From contig NZ_AP014612.1 of assembly GCF_002355215.1 (NCBI RefSeq), forward strand, positions 1,240,001-1,304,000: a stretch of 64,000 nt of DNA. The letters run 5' to 3'. The DNA comes from Streptococcus troglodytae (GTDB taxonomy: Bacteria; Bacillota; Bacilli; Lactobacillales; Streptococcaceae). A program made the translations under genes and the position numbers. The notes beneath the pieces are model-generated. The model was given only the letters and a program-made list of their open reading frames with translations. It did no database searches and was not told where the DNA came from. Positions 32,905 to 42,896 of the stretch are shown here, piece by piece. How positions within the stretch are numbered: position 1 is the stretch's first letter; every line of letters starts with the position of its first letter.

Positions 32905-34350
32905 TTATTCAAAACTTATTGTTTGATCATTTTCTGTTACTCTGTATGTCATATCTTGGAGATTAATCTCTGCTTTTGCGACATGACTGCCATCTTTATT
33001 TTGACGCTTAATGATAATGGTTGCTTCGTTTGGCATTTCCACTTCAATACGGCCATCCAAATCAAAAGCTGCTGATTGATTGCGGTAAGTAAAGAGATTT
33101 AAAAGTGCCTTGACAACCGGTCGCTTCACTTCTTGAGCAATTTCTTCACTACTATAGTAATGACGGTTGATATTGCGCCCTTCTTTAGTGCTTTCCAGTA
33201 ATTCGAGATCATTCTTGCCAGCTAAAAAGCCAACATAATAAACCTGTGGAATACCGGGAGCAAAAGCTTGTATCAAGCGAGCCAAAAAGTATTTTTGATC
33301 ATCATCACCCAGTGCAGAATAGTAGGTCGAATTGATTTGATAGATATCCAAGTTATTATATTCAGCAGTTGAATACTTACGCTTAACATTGGCACCGACC
33401 TTATAAAGCTCATTAGAAGTATAGGTAATTTCTTCGTCAGTCAGGATATCCTTAACATCAACCACACCAATACCGTCATGTGTATCAAGGGTGGTGAACT
33501 GTTTCATCGGACTCATTTTCAACCATTTAGCAAGACGGTCAGCCTTACCCGAATATAGGCTGTAGAGCGTCACCATAGGCAGAGCAAAATCATAAACATA
33601 GTAATCATAGTCTGCAATTTTAAATTGAATAGTATAGTGTTCATGAATTTCCGGCAAGATTTCCGCACCCGATACAGCGGCTATATCACGAACTTTATCT
33701 AGCAGAGTCCAGATTTCAGGCTCAACAAAGAAATCATTCGTATCTAGTTTTTTAACAGCATAGGCAAAAGCATCCAAACGAATGAGATCACAGCCGTTGG
33801 CTGCTAAATTTTCAATGGTAGAGCGAATAAAATCCATCGTCACTTCTTTAGTCACGTCAAGATCAATCTGTTCCTCCCCAAAAGTGTTCCAGAGATGTTC
33901 AACACTGCCATCTGCAAATTGGATTTCCTGCTTAGGTGCTCGATCCTTACGCTTATAAATCAGATCCACATCTTCTTGTGTCGGGCGATTTTTAGGCCAA
34001 AATTTATCCCAATTTAAAAATAGATCTTTATAAGCACTTGCTTCATGCTTTTCTTGGTAATCTTTATAATATTTAGACTGACGCGAAATATGATTAATCA
34101 TGAAATCAAACATGAGGTAGTATTTTTCACCCAATTGTTTGACATCATCCCAATCGCCAAAAGCAGAGTCAACTTCATGGTAATCAATCGGTGCAAAGCC
34201 GCGATCACCTGTGGAAGGAAAGAATGGCAGCAAATGGACACCGCCAACAGCATCTCCAAAATAATTCTCAATATTTTCATTCAATTCTTTCAAATTTTTA
34301 CCCAAACTGTCTGCGTAAGTAATCAACATTGTTTTATTTGTAATCGGCAT
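32905..34350 (-). CDS. gtfA: Sucrose phosphorylase GtfA
   Basis: 481 residues from the ATG at 34350, preceded by GAGGAG; the longer frame upstream runs through the repeat region. GH13 subfamily 18: LIRLDAFAY has the nucleophile Asp and ILPEIHEHY the acid/base Glu. It splits sucrose with phosphate to glucose-1-phosphate and fructose inside the cell. That serves sucrose released from raffinose by the operon's alpha-galactosidase. Length equals that of known S. mutans GtfA. Confidence 0.95.
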   Translation of the reverse strand: MPITNKTMLITYADSLGKNLKELNENIENYFGDAVGGVHLLPFFPSTGDRGFAPIDYHEVDSAFGDWDDVKQLGEKYYLMFDFMINHISRQSKYYKDYQEKHEASAYKDLFLNWDKFWPKNRPTQEDVDLIYKRKDRAPKQEIQFADGSVEHLWNTFGEEQIDLDVTKEVTMDFIRSTIENLAANGCDLIRLDAFAYAVKKLDTNDFFVEPEIWTLLDKVRDIAAVSGAEILPEIHEHYTIQFKIADYDYYVYDFALPMVTLYSLYSGKADRLAKWLKMSPMKQFTTLDTHDGIGVVDVKDILTDEEITYTSNELYKVGANVKRKYSTAEYNNLDIYQINSTYYSALGDDDQKYFLARLIQAFAPGIPQVYYVGFLAGKNDLELLESTKEGRNINRHYYSSEEIAQEVKRPVVKALLNLFTYRNQSAAFDLDGRIEVEMPNEATIIIKRQNKDGSHVAKAEINLQDMTYRVTENDQTISFE

Positions 34351-34420
34351 TTTATCTCCTCTAATTAATTTTGATTTATACCAGTTCAACCTAAAAATAA
34401 CAGCCACATCTTTAGCTCCT

Positions 34421-34500
34421 GCGACGCGAGCCAGAAGCAATCGATCTTATTGCGGTTGGCGAGCTAGTGGGAAGCTTAGGCAGATCGCCATAGCGGCTGG
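34421..34500. repeat. Interspersed repeat family 2, copy in msmG-gtfA gap
   Basis: GC-rich island in an AT-rich operon, with palindromic CGAGCCAGAAGCAATCGATC/ATTGCGGTTGGCG pairing. It shares GCGACGC.AGCC.GAA and GGCGA.CTAG..GGGA with 1896-1966. It lies in the 195-base gap between msmG and gtfA, where it would fold in the polycistronic mRNA. Confidence 0.45.
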
Positions 34501-34545
34501 CGTTAGTTGATGAAGAGCTGCTTAAGCGGCCATTATCTATAGCTC

Positions 34546-35378
34546 TCACTTCACAGCTCCATTGCTCATGCCAGCAATAATGTGTTTTTGGAAAATAAGA
34601 TAAACAATTGTGATGGTAATAATACCAACAATATAAGAAGCAAAACTAGGACCGTAATCATTGAAATATTGTCCGCTATAATTGTATTGGAAAAGAGGAA
34701 GCGTCCACATACTTGAATCCTTATTAAGAATCAGCAATGGTAACATAAAGTCGTTCCAGAACCAAAGTGCATTAATAATCAGAGTTGTTGCGTGCATTGG
34801 TTTTAACATAGGGAAAATGATTTTACGATAAGTTGTCAATTTATCCGCACCATCAATTTCAGCTGCTTCATCTAAACTATCAGGTACACTTAGTTTGATA
34901 TAACCCACGTAAAGGAAGAGTGTCTGCGGAATAGCATAAGTTAAATACAGAATAATTAATCCCCACATATTAGCCAAGCCTAATTTACTCATCATAACCG
35001 TAATAGGAATCATGATAACTTGGAAGGGAACGAAAATTCCCAGAATCAACAGGCTATACATGATATTGAAAGCTTTTCTTCTAGACATGTTACGCGCAAT
35101 GGAATAAGCCGCTGCAGGGATAAAGAGCATGACCACCAAAACGGATAAAACAGTAATCACCGTTGAATTCCAAAAATAGCCGCCAACACCATCAGCTAAC
35201 AAACGTTTGTAATTATCCAAAGTGATAGGATTTGGAAAGGCAAAAAAATGATTCATAATATCCTTAGTTTTCTTAAAAGAACTAAAGACAGTAACCATCA
35301 GTGGGATCAAAATCAGGATGCCACCAACAGTCAAAAGTACATATTTCCAAAAATAATTTATTTTTCTTCTTTTTTCAT
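34546..35378 (-). CDS. msmG: Sugar ABC permease MsmG (frameshifted near the N-terminus here)
   Basis: Restored length 277 residues. The true start is the ATG at 35378, preceded by GAGGAG. The frame breaks within codon 7 at the T run 35361-35365 (plus strand), and one base gives MKKEEKINYFWKYVLLTVGG. Six membrane segments and the cytoplasmic EAA loop (DEAAEIDGADKLTTYRKIIFP) of MalG-type permeases. Partner of MsmF in the multiple-sugar importer. Confidence 0.92.
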
Positions 35379-35392
35379 AGCATCAGTCTCCT

Positions 35393-36265
35393 CTAAACTT
35401 CAAACTTCTTAGAGAGTTTAATTTGCAGCACAGAAACAATTCCAATGATAATGAATAAAATCAAAGCAATGGCATTAGCATAACCGTACTGATTACTCTT
35501 AAAGGCATAGTTATAAACCAAAAGGCCTAATGATGTTGTTGAATTATTTGGACCGCCACCTGTTAAGGCAAAGATTTGATCAAAGGCCGTAAGACCAGCT
35601 TTTAAAGCCATGATGAAAACCATGGAAATACTTGGCAGTAAGTAGGGCAACTCGACTGACCAAAAGGTCTGTTTACTGTCAGCACCATCAATAGCTGCTG
35701 CTTCGACAATCTCTGATGGAATACTCTGTAATCCTGAAAGGAAAAGAATAATAGGCATAGCAACACCTTGCCACAAAAGAACAAAGATTGAAGCAATAAC
35801 CGCCCCGTTCGCTGTTCCCAACATACTTGTTTCCAAAAATTTAATTCCCAAAGCACTGCCAACTGCTGGCAAACCATAATTGAAAACCTGTTTAAAAATC
35901 AAGGAAACTGTCAAACCAGATAAAACAGCTGGAAAGAAGAACCAAGCTCTGAAAAAAGTTTTTCCTTTGATCTTAGCATTAAGAGCACGTGCAATGATAA
36001 TACCAAGAACAATTTCACCGACAATCAAGGCCAGAGTCAAAACCAAAGTAAAACCAATAGCCTTCATAAATTTCCCGTCAGTCATCAAAATCTTATAATT
36101 ATTGATACCAACAAAATCAAAATTATAGGTCAGACCTGTCCAATTAGTAAAGCTATAAAAAGCGCCCTGAAACATAGGAAAATAAAAGAAGACAACTTGT
36201 AAAATGAGCGGTACAATTAAAAATGTCCAACCCCAGTATTTATTTAAAACTTTTCTGATAGTCAT
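35393..36265 (-). CDS. msmF: Sugar ABC permease MsmF
   Basis: 290 residues with six membrane segments and the EAA loop VEAAAIDGADSKQTFWSVELP, which contacts MsmK. MalF-type half of the raffinose/melibiose/isomaltotriose importer. 12 bases after msmE, 14 before msmG. Confidence 0.94.
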   Translation of the reverse strand: MTIRKVLNKYWGWTFLIVPLILQVVFFYFPMFQGAFYSFTNWTGLTYNFDFVGINNYKILMTDGKFMKAIGFTLVLTLALIVGEIVLGIIIARALNAKIKGKTFFRAWFFFPAVLSGLTVSLIFKQVFNYGLPAVGSALGIKFLETSMLGTANGAVIASIFVLLWQGVAMPIILFLSGLQSIPSEIVEAAAIDGADSKQTFWSVELPYLLPSISMVFIMALKAGLTAFDQIFALTGGGPNNSTTSLGLLVYNYAFKSNQYGYANAIALILFIIIGIVSVLQIKLSKKFEV

Positions 36266-36277
36266 TCCTTATCCCTC

Positions 36278-37540
36278 CTAATCAACATCTGCTTTCATTG
36301 GATTAAAGAAAGCGTTAAGCCCATCAGCTAAACCTTTAGCATTTTTTGTCATTAGATAATTGGTTGTGGCTGTGAAGAAATCATCTTCACTGTTCCAATG
36401 CTGACCTAACCACACATAGTGTTTATCAGTAAAGGCTAATTTAGTTAAAGGTTGCAAAGGTGAATTCTTATCTTCTCTGACTCCTTTTACTGCTACTGGT
36501 GAACCATCAACATCATAATATTTCTGCATCGCCTTAGCAGTTGTCATGTATTTAACAAATTTTTCAGCTTCTTTAAGATGCTTTGTTTTAGCTGAAATCG
36601 ATAGGGCTAAATCTCCGGCTCCAACTGTTATGCCATTTCCAGTTTTTTTGCCCGGAAAAGCAAAGGTTCCAATTTCAAATTTGGGATCTTGTTGTTTAAT
36701 AGCTGGCAAGGCCCACGAACCGTTAGGTGTCATAAGAGCTTTTCCATTAGCAAATGCCACAAGAGCATCATTATAAGAAGCGCCTTTCCAATTTTTCTGC
36801 TGATTGCCATCATCTGCTAAAAGATTGAGCCGGATCATATCTTCTTTTAAGATTTTATCACTAGGTTTAATCGAATTTGGCTTTGAAAAGCGAAGATATT
36901 TATTAGCGGCATTAGCACTGCCAGTGACTGAAATCAAGGATAACTGATGATAACCATTCAAGGTCCAACCTTCTGTTCCCGCTAAAGCAAACGGCGTTTC
37001 CTTTTTTGCCTTGATTTCTTCAACCAATCTAACAAACTCATCCCAAGTTTCAGGAACCTTCAAACCTAATGCTTTAAATTTGGTTTTGTTATAATAAATT
37101 CCTGAAACATTAGCTGTTAACGGGACACTATAAACCTTTTGATTAACTTTATATTCGTTAGCGTAATGATTCTTTAAATGGTTAAGATAGGCTTTACCCG
37201 TCATATCATAAAAATAGCCTGCTTTGGCCCATTCTTGGAAGTCCATATTTTGAGGATAAATATTGATGACATCGGGTACATCTCCTGATAAGATACGTGT
37301 TTTGAGAACTGTACCAGCATCTGGAACACTAGTCATCTTGACATGAATTTTAGGATTTTCTCTTTCAAAGTCCTTAATTATCTTTTTCAAGGTAGCATCC
37401 ATTTCTTTTTTCTGGTTAAAATACTCAATTGTTACTTTATCATCCTTTGACTGCGAGGCCTTATTTTTGCTGCATGCAGCTAGTAAGACGCTCGTCAGAC
37501 CGACAATACCTAGTAATCCAATTTTTTTATACCATTTCAT
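36278..37540 (-). CDS. msmE: Multiple-sugar-binding lipoprotein MsmE
   Basis: 420 residues. Signal peptide with lipobox LLAAC (Cys23), so it is anchored to the outer face of the membrane, followed by a type 1 solute-binding domain (PF01547). It captures oligosaccharides for MsmFG. Directly after aga (12 bases) in the same operon. Confidence 0.95.
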   Translation of the reverse strand: MKWYKKIGLLGIVGLTSVLLAACSKNKASQSKDDKVTIEYFNQKKEMDATLKKIIKDFERENPKIHVKMTSVPDAGTVLKTRILSGDVPDVINIYPQNMDFQEWAKAGYFYDMTGKAYLNHLKNHYANEYKVNQKVYSVPLTANVSGIYYNKTKFKALGLKVPETWDEFVRLVEEIKAKKETPFALAGTEGWTLNGYHQLSLISVTGSANAANKYLRFSKPNSIKPSDKILKEDMIRLNLLADDGNQQKNWKGASYNDALVAFANGKALMTPNGSWALPAIKQQDPKFEIGTFAFPGKKTGNGITVGAGDLALSISAKTKHLKEAEKFVKYMTTAKAMQKYYDVDGSPVAVKGVREDKNSPLQPLTKLAFTDKHYVWLGQHWNSEDDFFTATTNYLMTKNAKGLADGLNAFFNPMKADVD

Positions 37541-37552
37541 AAGTGTCTCCTT

Positions 37553-39715
37553 CTACTTTTTAATAAAATAGTATTGTTTACTCAAATAATCACCCTGCGG
37601 CATATCAACGGTCAATCCCGCATACATTAACTCTGCACCTGAAAAGATTTGCCCAGTTTCTATAAGAACATAAATGGCATCTGCATCTAGTCCTTTCAAC
37701 TTTACAGTTGTCTCCATCATCTCTATGGTTGATTGAATACGGACATAGGTAACCAGTACCTGATTGTCATAGGTATATTGCATTGCTACTTCATTGATTC
37801 CAATTTCGGGATTAATTAGACGGTAAAGCTTGCCAAATTGTACAACAGACCTTATTTTTTTATAATGTTCAATCTGATTGGCAACAGATCTTTTTTCATT
37901 TTTGTTTAAAATTGCTAAGTCCAATTCATAGCCTAGATTTCCCATCATAGCAACATGACCTCGTGTTGTAAGAGGAGTCTGACGGTTCATTTGATGGTTA
38001 GGGACCGCTGAAACATGAGCCCCCATAGAAATAGTCGGGTAAAGATAAGAGGAACCATATTGTATCGGCAGTCTTGCAATAGCATCTGTATTATCACTTG
38101 ACCACACTTGAGGAAAATAACACATCATCCCCAAATCGTTGCGGCCGCCACCTCCTGAACAAGATTCAAACAAGACCTTATCGTGTTTTGTCGTTAAGTA
38201 AGAAACAATATCATACAACCCTAGTATATAAGCATGTGACTGCATTTGCGTTTCCAAGTAAGTCCTGCCATTGCCAATATTGGTTATATTGCGATTATAG
38301 TCCCATTTTACATAATCAATCGTATTTTCTGTCAGCAGTTTATCAATAACAGTTTTGATGTAAGCAACAACATCGGGATTAGCTAAATTTAAGACCAATT
38401 GATTGCGAGAATAAGTATGCTCTCTATTGTCTGTCTGAATAGCCCAATCAGGATGAGCTCTATAAAGTTCGCTGTCAACTGATACCATTTCTGGTTCAAA
38501 CCAAAGGCCAAACTGTAATCCTCTATCATGAATTTCCTTGATAAAACTATCAAGGGAACCGCCAAGTTTTTCCTCATTAACAAACCAATCGCCAAGTGCT
38601 CTATTGTCATCAAAACGATGACCAAACCAACCATCATCAAGCACAAAGAGTTCAATGCCAAGTTTGCTGGCTTCATCTGCCAGCTCCAGCAACTTGCTCC
38701 GATTAAAATCAAAATAAGTCGCCTCCCAATTATTAATGAGAATGGGACGTTTCTTATTAGCAAAATTCTTAGGAATAATATGACGTTTAACAAAATCATG
38801 ACTTTCTTGTGTCAGATCCGTCAATCCCTTATCAGTGTAGGTTATCAAAGCTACAGGTGTCTCAAAACTCTGATTAGCCTGCAGTTCCCATGAAAAATTA
38901 TCATCATTTAATCCGATACCTAAGCGAACCTCGTTTAATTGATTTTTTTGAACAAAAGCTTGAAAATTTCCACTATAGATTAATTGTAAAGCCAGAGCCT
39001 CCCCATAATATTCATTGCTGTCATGATTTGTTAAAATTAAAGAGGGGGTTTGGGCATGTCCTGAAGCTCCTCGATTAGAACTTATCTTAAACAAGCCTTG
39101 TTCAACTTGATGTCGTCGGACTGTCTTCTCGCGAGCATAAGCTCCTTGAAAAGTTATCACATCATAATGGCTGGCAGGTAAATCAAACATTGTTGATAAA
39201 GCACGATGAAGAATAACAGGCTTATCAGATAAATTTTCAAATTTGATAAAGGTTGAAATGGTGGCATTATCATCATAAGCCGTATAATACAAAGTCATGC
39301 GCAGTTTTGCTAAATCATCTTCTAAGATAAGAGCTAAGCTTTGAGCACTCTCACCACCATGTGGATTGGGCAAACCTCTTGCCTCGATTCCCCCTTTAAT
39401 GATTTTAGCTTTCTTAAATTTAAACCGTGTTAAATCATTATTATCATGTTGAAGGATTAGTGAAGGCACTCTAAAATCACCAAAACCATGAACACCAAAT
39501 AGTTGTCTTTGTGTATCATAACTATAGTTTCTATTGTCCGCCACTGGATTAGCCGAAAAGGCATGATCTTTTTCAAAAACGGTATTGGAAAAATGATAGG
39601 CTTCAATTTTTTTACCTAGGTGTTTTAAAAGCAAATCACCATCTCTTTCTTCAATGATTAACGATGAATCTTTGGTGTGTATATAAAAAAGATTATTTTT
39701 AATAACAATACCCAT
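37553..39715 (-). CDS. aga: Alpha-galactosidase
   Basis: 720 residues from the ATG at 39715, preceded by AAAGGAG. GH36 enzyme: YVKWDYNR carries the nucleophile Asp and [11 protein letters not shown] the acid/base Asp. It has no signal peptide, so it hydrolyses imported melibiose and raffinose in the cytoplasm, feeding galactose to galKTE and sucrose to gtfA. First gene of the msm operon, divergent from msmR. Confidence 0.95.
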   Translation of the reverse strand: MGIVIKNNLFYIHTKDSSLIIEERDGDLLLKHLGKKIEAYHFSNTVFEKDHAFSANPVADNRNYSYDTQRQLFGVHGFGDFRVPSLILQHDNNDLTRFKFKKAKIIKGGIEARGLPNPHGGESAQSLALILEDDLAKLRMTLYYTAYDDNATISTFIKFENLSDKPVILHRALSTMFDLPASHYDVITFQGAYAREKTVRRHQVEQGLFKISSNRGASGHAQTPSLILTNHDSNEYYGEALALQLIYSGNFQAFVQKNQLNEVRLGIGLNDDNFSWELQANQSFETPVALITYTDKGLTDLTQESHDFVKRHIIPKNFANKKRPILINNWEATYFDFNRSKLLELADEASKLGIELFVLDDGWFGHRFDDNRALGDWFVNEEKLGGSLDSFIKEIHDRGLQFGLWFEPEMVSVDSELYRAHPDWAIQTDNREHTYSRNQLVLNLANPDVVAYIKTVIDKLLTENTIDYVKWDYNRNITNIGNGRTYLETQMQSHAYILGLYDIVSYLTTKHDKVLFESCSGGGGRNDLGMMCYFPQVWSSDNTDAIARLPIQYGSSYLYPTISMGAHVSAVPNHQMNRQTPLTTRGHVAMMGNLGYELDLAILNKNEKRSVANQIEHYKKIRSVVQFGKLYRLINPEIGINEVAMQYTYDNQVLVTYVRIQSTIEMMETTVKLKGLDADAIYVLIETGQIFSGAELMYAGLTVDMPQGDYLSKQYYFIKK

Positions 39716-39739
39716 TTGTTCTCCTTTCATATTACCTTT

Positions 39740-39764
39740 ATTATACATTTTGCAACCGCTTTAA
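39740..39764 (-). promoter_or_regulatory. aga/msm operon promoter with overlapping cre site
   Basis: Minus-strand TATAAT (39740-39745) with a poor -35, as expected for an AraC-activated promoter. A catabolite-responsive element (plus strand TGCAACCGCTTTAA, 39751-39764) fits the CcpA consensus except near its end and overlaps the -35 region, predicting repression by CcpA. Confidence 0.6.
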
Positions 39765-39822
39765 AAAATAGGTATTTGTTGCTAAAATATGGTAAAATGT
39801 TTCCTAAAGAAAGGTAAAGGAA

Positions 39823-40659
39823 ATGAATATTCTAAATATCTATAATGAATTTGACATTAATAATTTCGATTTAAGCGTTGATCACTACGGTTCAGAAAAA
39901 TGTGACAGAGGCTACTCCTTTGGTCCAACTATTCGAGATAATTACGTCATTCATTTCATCCTTGAAGGTAAAGGAAAATTTACCATAAATCAACACACCC
40001 TTGACTTAGCGGCAGGTGATATCTTCCTTCTCCCCAAAGATATCTCAACCTTTTATCAAGCAGATTTCCAAACGCCCTGGAGCTATATCTGGATTGGCTT
40101 TAGCGGCTCAAAAGCCGAAAGTATTCTTAAGCAGTCAAGCCTTTTTAAACATTTTTATTGTCATTCTAGCCGCAGCTCCAAGCTCTTCTCACACATGATG
40201 ACCATTATTCAATTTGCCAACACCCCCTTAACCTCTGTTAATGAATTACTGATGGTAGGTGAACTTTATAAGCTTTTAGCTGCCCTCATTGAAGAATTTC
40301 CTCTATCTCATTTAGAAGAGAGTAATAGTTCAACAAAAGCTTATGTTAACCAAGTGAAAAAAATAATACATTCGCAGTATGGTAGTTCCCTTCGAGTGAA
40401 TGATATTGCTAAAAAGCTGAGTCTTAGTCGAAGTTATCTCTATAAAATTTTTAGAAAAAGTACAAATCTTTCCATAAAAGAGTATATACTTCAAGTCAGA
40501 ATGGAAAGAAGTCAGTATTTGCTTGAAAATCCCAAATTAAGTATTGCTGAAATATCCAATTCTGTTGGTTTTAGCGATTCACTTGCTTTTAGTAAAGCTT
40601 TTAAAAAGTATTTTGGAAAAAGTCCCAGTAAATTTAGAAAAGAAGGCCAAAATAATTAA
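39823..40659 (+). CDS. msmR: AraC-family activator of the msm operon MsmR
   Basis: 278 residues. An N-terminal cupin-like sugar-sensing domain (HFILEGKGKF..AAGDIFLLPKD), then two helix-turn-helix motifs (DIAKKLSLSRSYLYKIFRK and IAEISNSVGFSDSLAFSKAFKKYFG). Known as the positive regulator of msm genes in S. mutans. Divergent from aga; AAAGGAA ahead of the ATG. Confidence 0.94.
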   Translation: MNILNIYNEFDINNFDLSVDHYGSEKCDRGYSFGPTIRDNYVIHFILEGKGKFTINQHTLDLAAGDIFLLPKDISTFYQADFQTPWSYIWIGFSGSKAESILKQSSLFKHFYCHSSRSSKLFSHMMTIIQFANTPLTSVNELLMVGELYKLLAALIEEFPLSHLEESNSSTKAYVNQVKKIIHSQYGSSLRVNDIAKKLSLSRSYLYKIFRKSTNLSIKEYILQVRMERSQYLLENPKLSIAEISNSVGFSDSLAFSKAFKKYFGKSPSKFRKEGQNN

Positions 40660-41022
40660 GCAAATGAGTCTTGCACAACTATTGGTCTTCTTTACTAGAA
40701 AGGAACAAATTTGCAAACATTTGCGATACCAATTTATTGTAGCACTATTTTCAATTTTGTAAAGCGCTTTCCTATACTAATAAAGCCATTCTGTTTACTT
40801 TTTAGTACTAGGCAGATACCAGTTTGATAAACAAACTGCCCCATCAAACAGAAGTTGAGACAAACACGCATGATGACTATAAAAATCACTTTTCCCTCCC
40901 TCCTTTTCTTTCATTAAGACGCAGCTTTTAATCAACAAAAAAAGAGAGTGAAGTGAAAAGAACCTCCTGATAAGAACAGTATATAACTTTTTTATACTGT
41001 CCATTATAAGTGGTTCTTTTCA
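40660..41022. other. msmR-metF intergenic region with cre-like site
   Basis: No gene is supported. At 40759-40772 the sequence TGTAAAGCGCTTTCC matches a cre site and runs directly into TATACT, a possible plus-strand -10, but nothing recognisable lies downstream on that strand. The rest holds the large metF terminator from 40938. Confidence 0.5.
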
Positions 41023-41036
41023 CTAAGCTCTCTTTT
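40938..41036 (-). terminator. Nested hairpin terminator of metE-metF
   Basis: Perfect 12-base stem GTGAAAAGAACC/GGTTCTTTTCAC (40953-40964 with 41012-41023), extended by AGAGAG/CTCTCT. It encloses a second hairpin (CAGTATA/TATACTG) and is followed on the minus strand by seven T. The stem begins at the metF stop codon. Confidence 0.8.
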
Positions 41037-42879
41037 TAGCAGCAGTCGCTGTCCTTGCCTGAATATAATCAATTAATTCCACGGTCAAATCATAACGTAA
41101 AAAAGGAGTAATGAGATAAATGCCATTAAAATGAGCCAAAGCTGCGTCTATCAATTTTTTACTTTCAGCTAAAGCCACTTTCTTACAGGTTTCTTTATCA
41201 TCCTTAACCGCTTCTAATTTTGCCAGAAAAGATTCTGATAAACTAATTCCCGGAACTTCATTATGTAAGAAAACAGCATTATTATAAGAAGTAATCGGCA
41301 TAATACCAACAAAAAAAGGCTGTTCATAAGGTTTAGTAACTTCACTTAACTCTTGGATGACTGCTTCGCTAAAAACAGGCTGTGTGATAAAATAGTCTGC
41401 TCCAGCTGCAATCTTCTTCTCAATTAACCTTCCTGTTCTGCTTAAGTTTTTAACATTAGGATTAAAAGCTGCAGCAACGGTAAAATGGGTCGCTTTTTTA
41501 AGACTTGCACCGCTGTAACCATGACCCTGATTGAGTTGCTTAATCAAAGACAGCAATTTGAAACTGGTAGCATCATAAACACTGGTAGCTCCTGGGAAAT
41601 CTCCAATTTTTGAGGGATCTCCTGTGATGGCAAGAATATGATCAAATCCCAAAAGATCCATGCCCAAAAGGCGTGACTGCAGTCCAATCATATTATGATC
41701 GCGACAGGACAAATGAAGCAAGAAAGGTGTTGCAATCTCATCCTTTAGCATTGACGCCATGCTGAGATTACAAATACGTGTTCTAGCAAGAGAATTATCT
41801 GCTAAGGTAATCGCCGCAATACCTTTTTCGTCTAAGGCTTTGACACCATCAACAAATTTATCAACGGCCAAGGTTTTAGGAGGATCAATTTCAGCAATAA
41901 TGGTGATCTCTTTTTTAACTTTATCAACCAGATTTTCTTTTTTCTCCACTTCATAAATCAAGTCTTCTTGACTGATCAAAGGTGTCGTCACTTTACGCTC
42001 AATTGGTTTAAGTCCCCGAATACCACGTTTTATAGCTTTGATATGTTCAGGGGTTGTTCCGCAACAGCCGCCAATGAGGCGGACCCCTTCTTCAACAAAA
42101 AGTTTAGCACAGTATTCAAAATAATCCGCATTCTGGCTAAAGTGGTAAGGGGTCTCATTATCATCGCTGGAAAAAGATAAAAGACTGGCATTAGGATAAG
42201 CTGATAAATAACTCTGCGCAAACAGTGGTACTTGCTTGAAAGATTGGATCATATGATAAGGTCCCAAATGGCAGTTCAAACCAACGATATCGGCTCCCAA
42301 CATCACCAAGTGACTAAAAGCTTCCACCAAAGGTCGGCCATTTTCCGTAATTCCCGGTTCATGAAGGGCAACATTAGTAATGATCGGCAAGTCTGTTAAA
42401 GGCCTCAAAGCCTTTAAAGCAGCCTCAAGTTCTTCTATATCATAGTAAGTTTCTAAGAGCAAACCATCAATTTGCTTAGTTTCCAAAAGAAACCGAGTCT
42501 GTTCTACAGTCTGAGAAATAATGTCTTCCAAGGACAGTTCACATTGCTTAAGGCCATGTGAAACCCCTATTGTTCCTAAAACAAAGGTGTTGTCACCAGC
42601 TGCCTGACGGGCCAGATGAACAGCTGCCTGATTGATTGTCTTAACTTCTTTATCGTGACCAAAACTTTTTAAACGATGTCTTTTCCCACCATAAGTATTG
42701 GTCTGAATGATGTCTGCTCCGGCTGCAATATAAGCTTGATGAATAGCCAAAATTCTCTCAGGATGACTGATATTATAATATTCGTGGCAAGATTCTAAGC
42801 CATCAGCATAGAGAAGAGTCCCCATAGCTCCATCAGCCACTAAAATATCTGTCTTTAGTTTCTCCAGCAATCTGGACAT
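41023..42879 (-). CDS. metF: Bifunctional homocysteine S-methyltransferase / methylenetetrahydrofolate reductase
   Basis: 618 residues from the ATG at 42879 (GGGGGAG upstream). The N-terminal half (about 1-290) is a homocysteine methyltransferase with the zinc-binding VGLNC...GGCCGT pattern. The C-terminal half is the MetF flavoprotein, with TITGDPSKIGDFPGATSVYD. This two-domain arrangement is the YitJ type. The second half makes methyl-THF for MetE next to it; the first half may use S-methylmethionine or another donor. 17 bases after metE. Confidence 0.9.
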   Translation of the reverse strand: MSRLLEKLKTDILVADGAMGTLLYADGLESCHEYYNISHPERILAIHQAYIAAGADIIQTNTYGGKRHRLKSFGHDKEVKTINQAAVHLARQAAGDNTFVLGTIGVSHGLKQCELSLEDIISQTVEQTRFLLETKQIDGLLLETYYDIEELEAALKALRPLTDLPIITNVALHEPGITENGRPLVEAFSHLVMLGADIVGLNCHLGPYHMIQSFKQVPLFAQSYLSAYPNASLLSFSSDDNETPYHFSQNADYFEYCAKLFVEEGVRLIGGCCGTTPEHIKAIKRGIRGLKPIERKVTTPLISQEDLIYEVEKKENLVDKVKKEITIIAEIDPPKTLAVDKFVDGVKALDEKGIAAITLADNSLARTRICNLSMASMLKDEIATPFLLHLSCRDHNMIGLQSRLLGMDLLGFDHILAITGDPSKIGDFPGATSVYDATSFKLLSLIKQLNQGHGYSGASLKKATHFTVAAAFNPNVKNLSRTGRLIEKKIAAGADYFITQPVFSEAVIQELSEVTKPYEQPFFVGIMPITSYNNAVFLHNEVPGISLSESFLAKLEAVKDDKETCKKVALAESKKLIDAALAHFNGIYLITPFLRYDLTVELIDYIQARTATAAKKRA

Positions 42880-42896
42880 GGTCACTCCCCCTTCCT

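Noticed and set aside
38098..39078. Open frames of 60-136 codons on either strand inside aga
   Set aside because: The GH36 enzyme in this region is complete with its catalytic residues; the other frames are by-products of its codon pattern.
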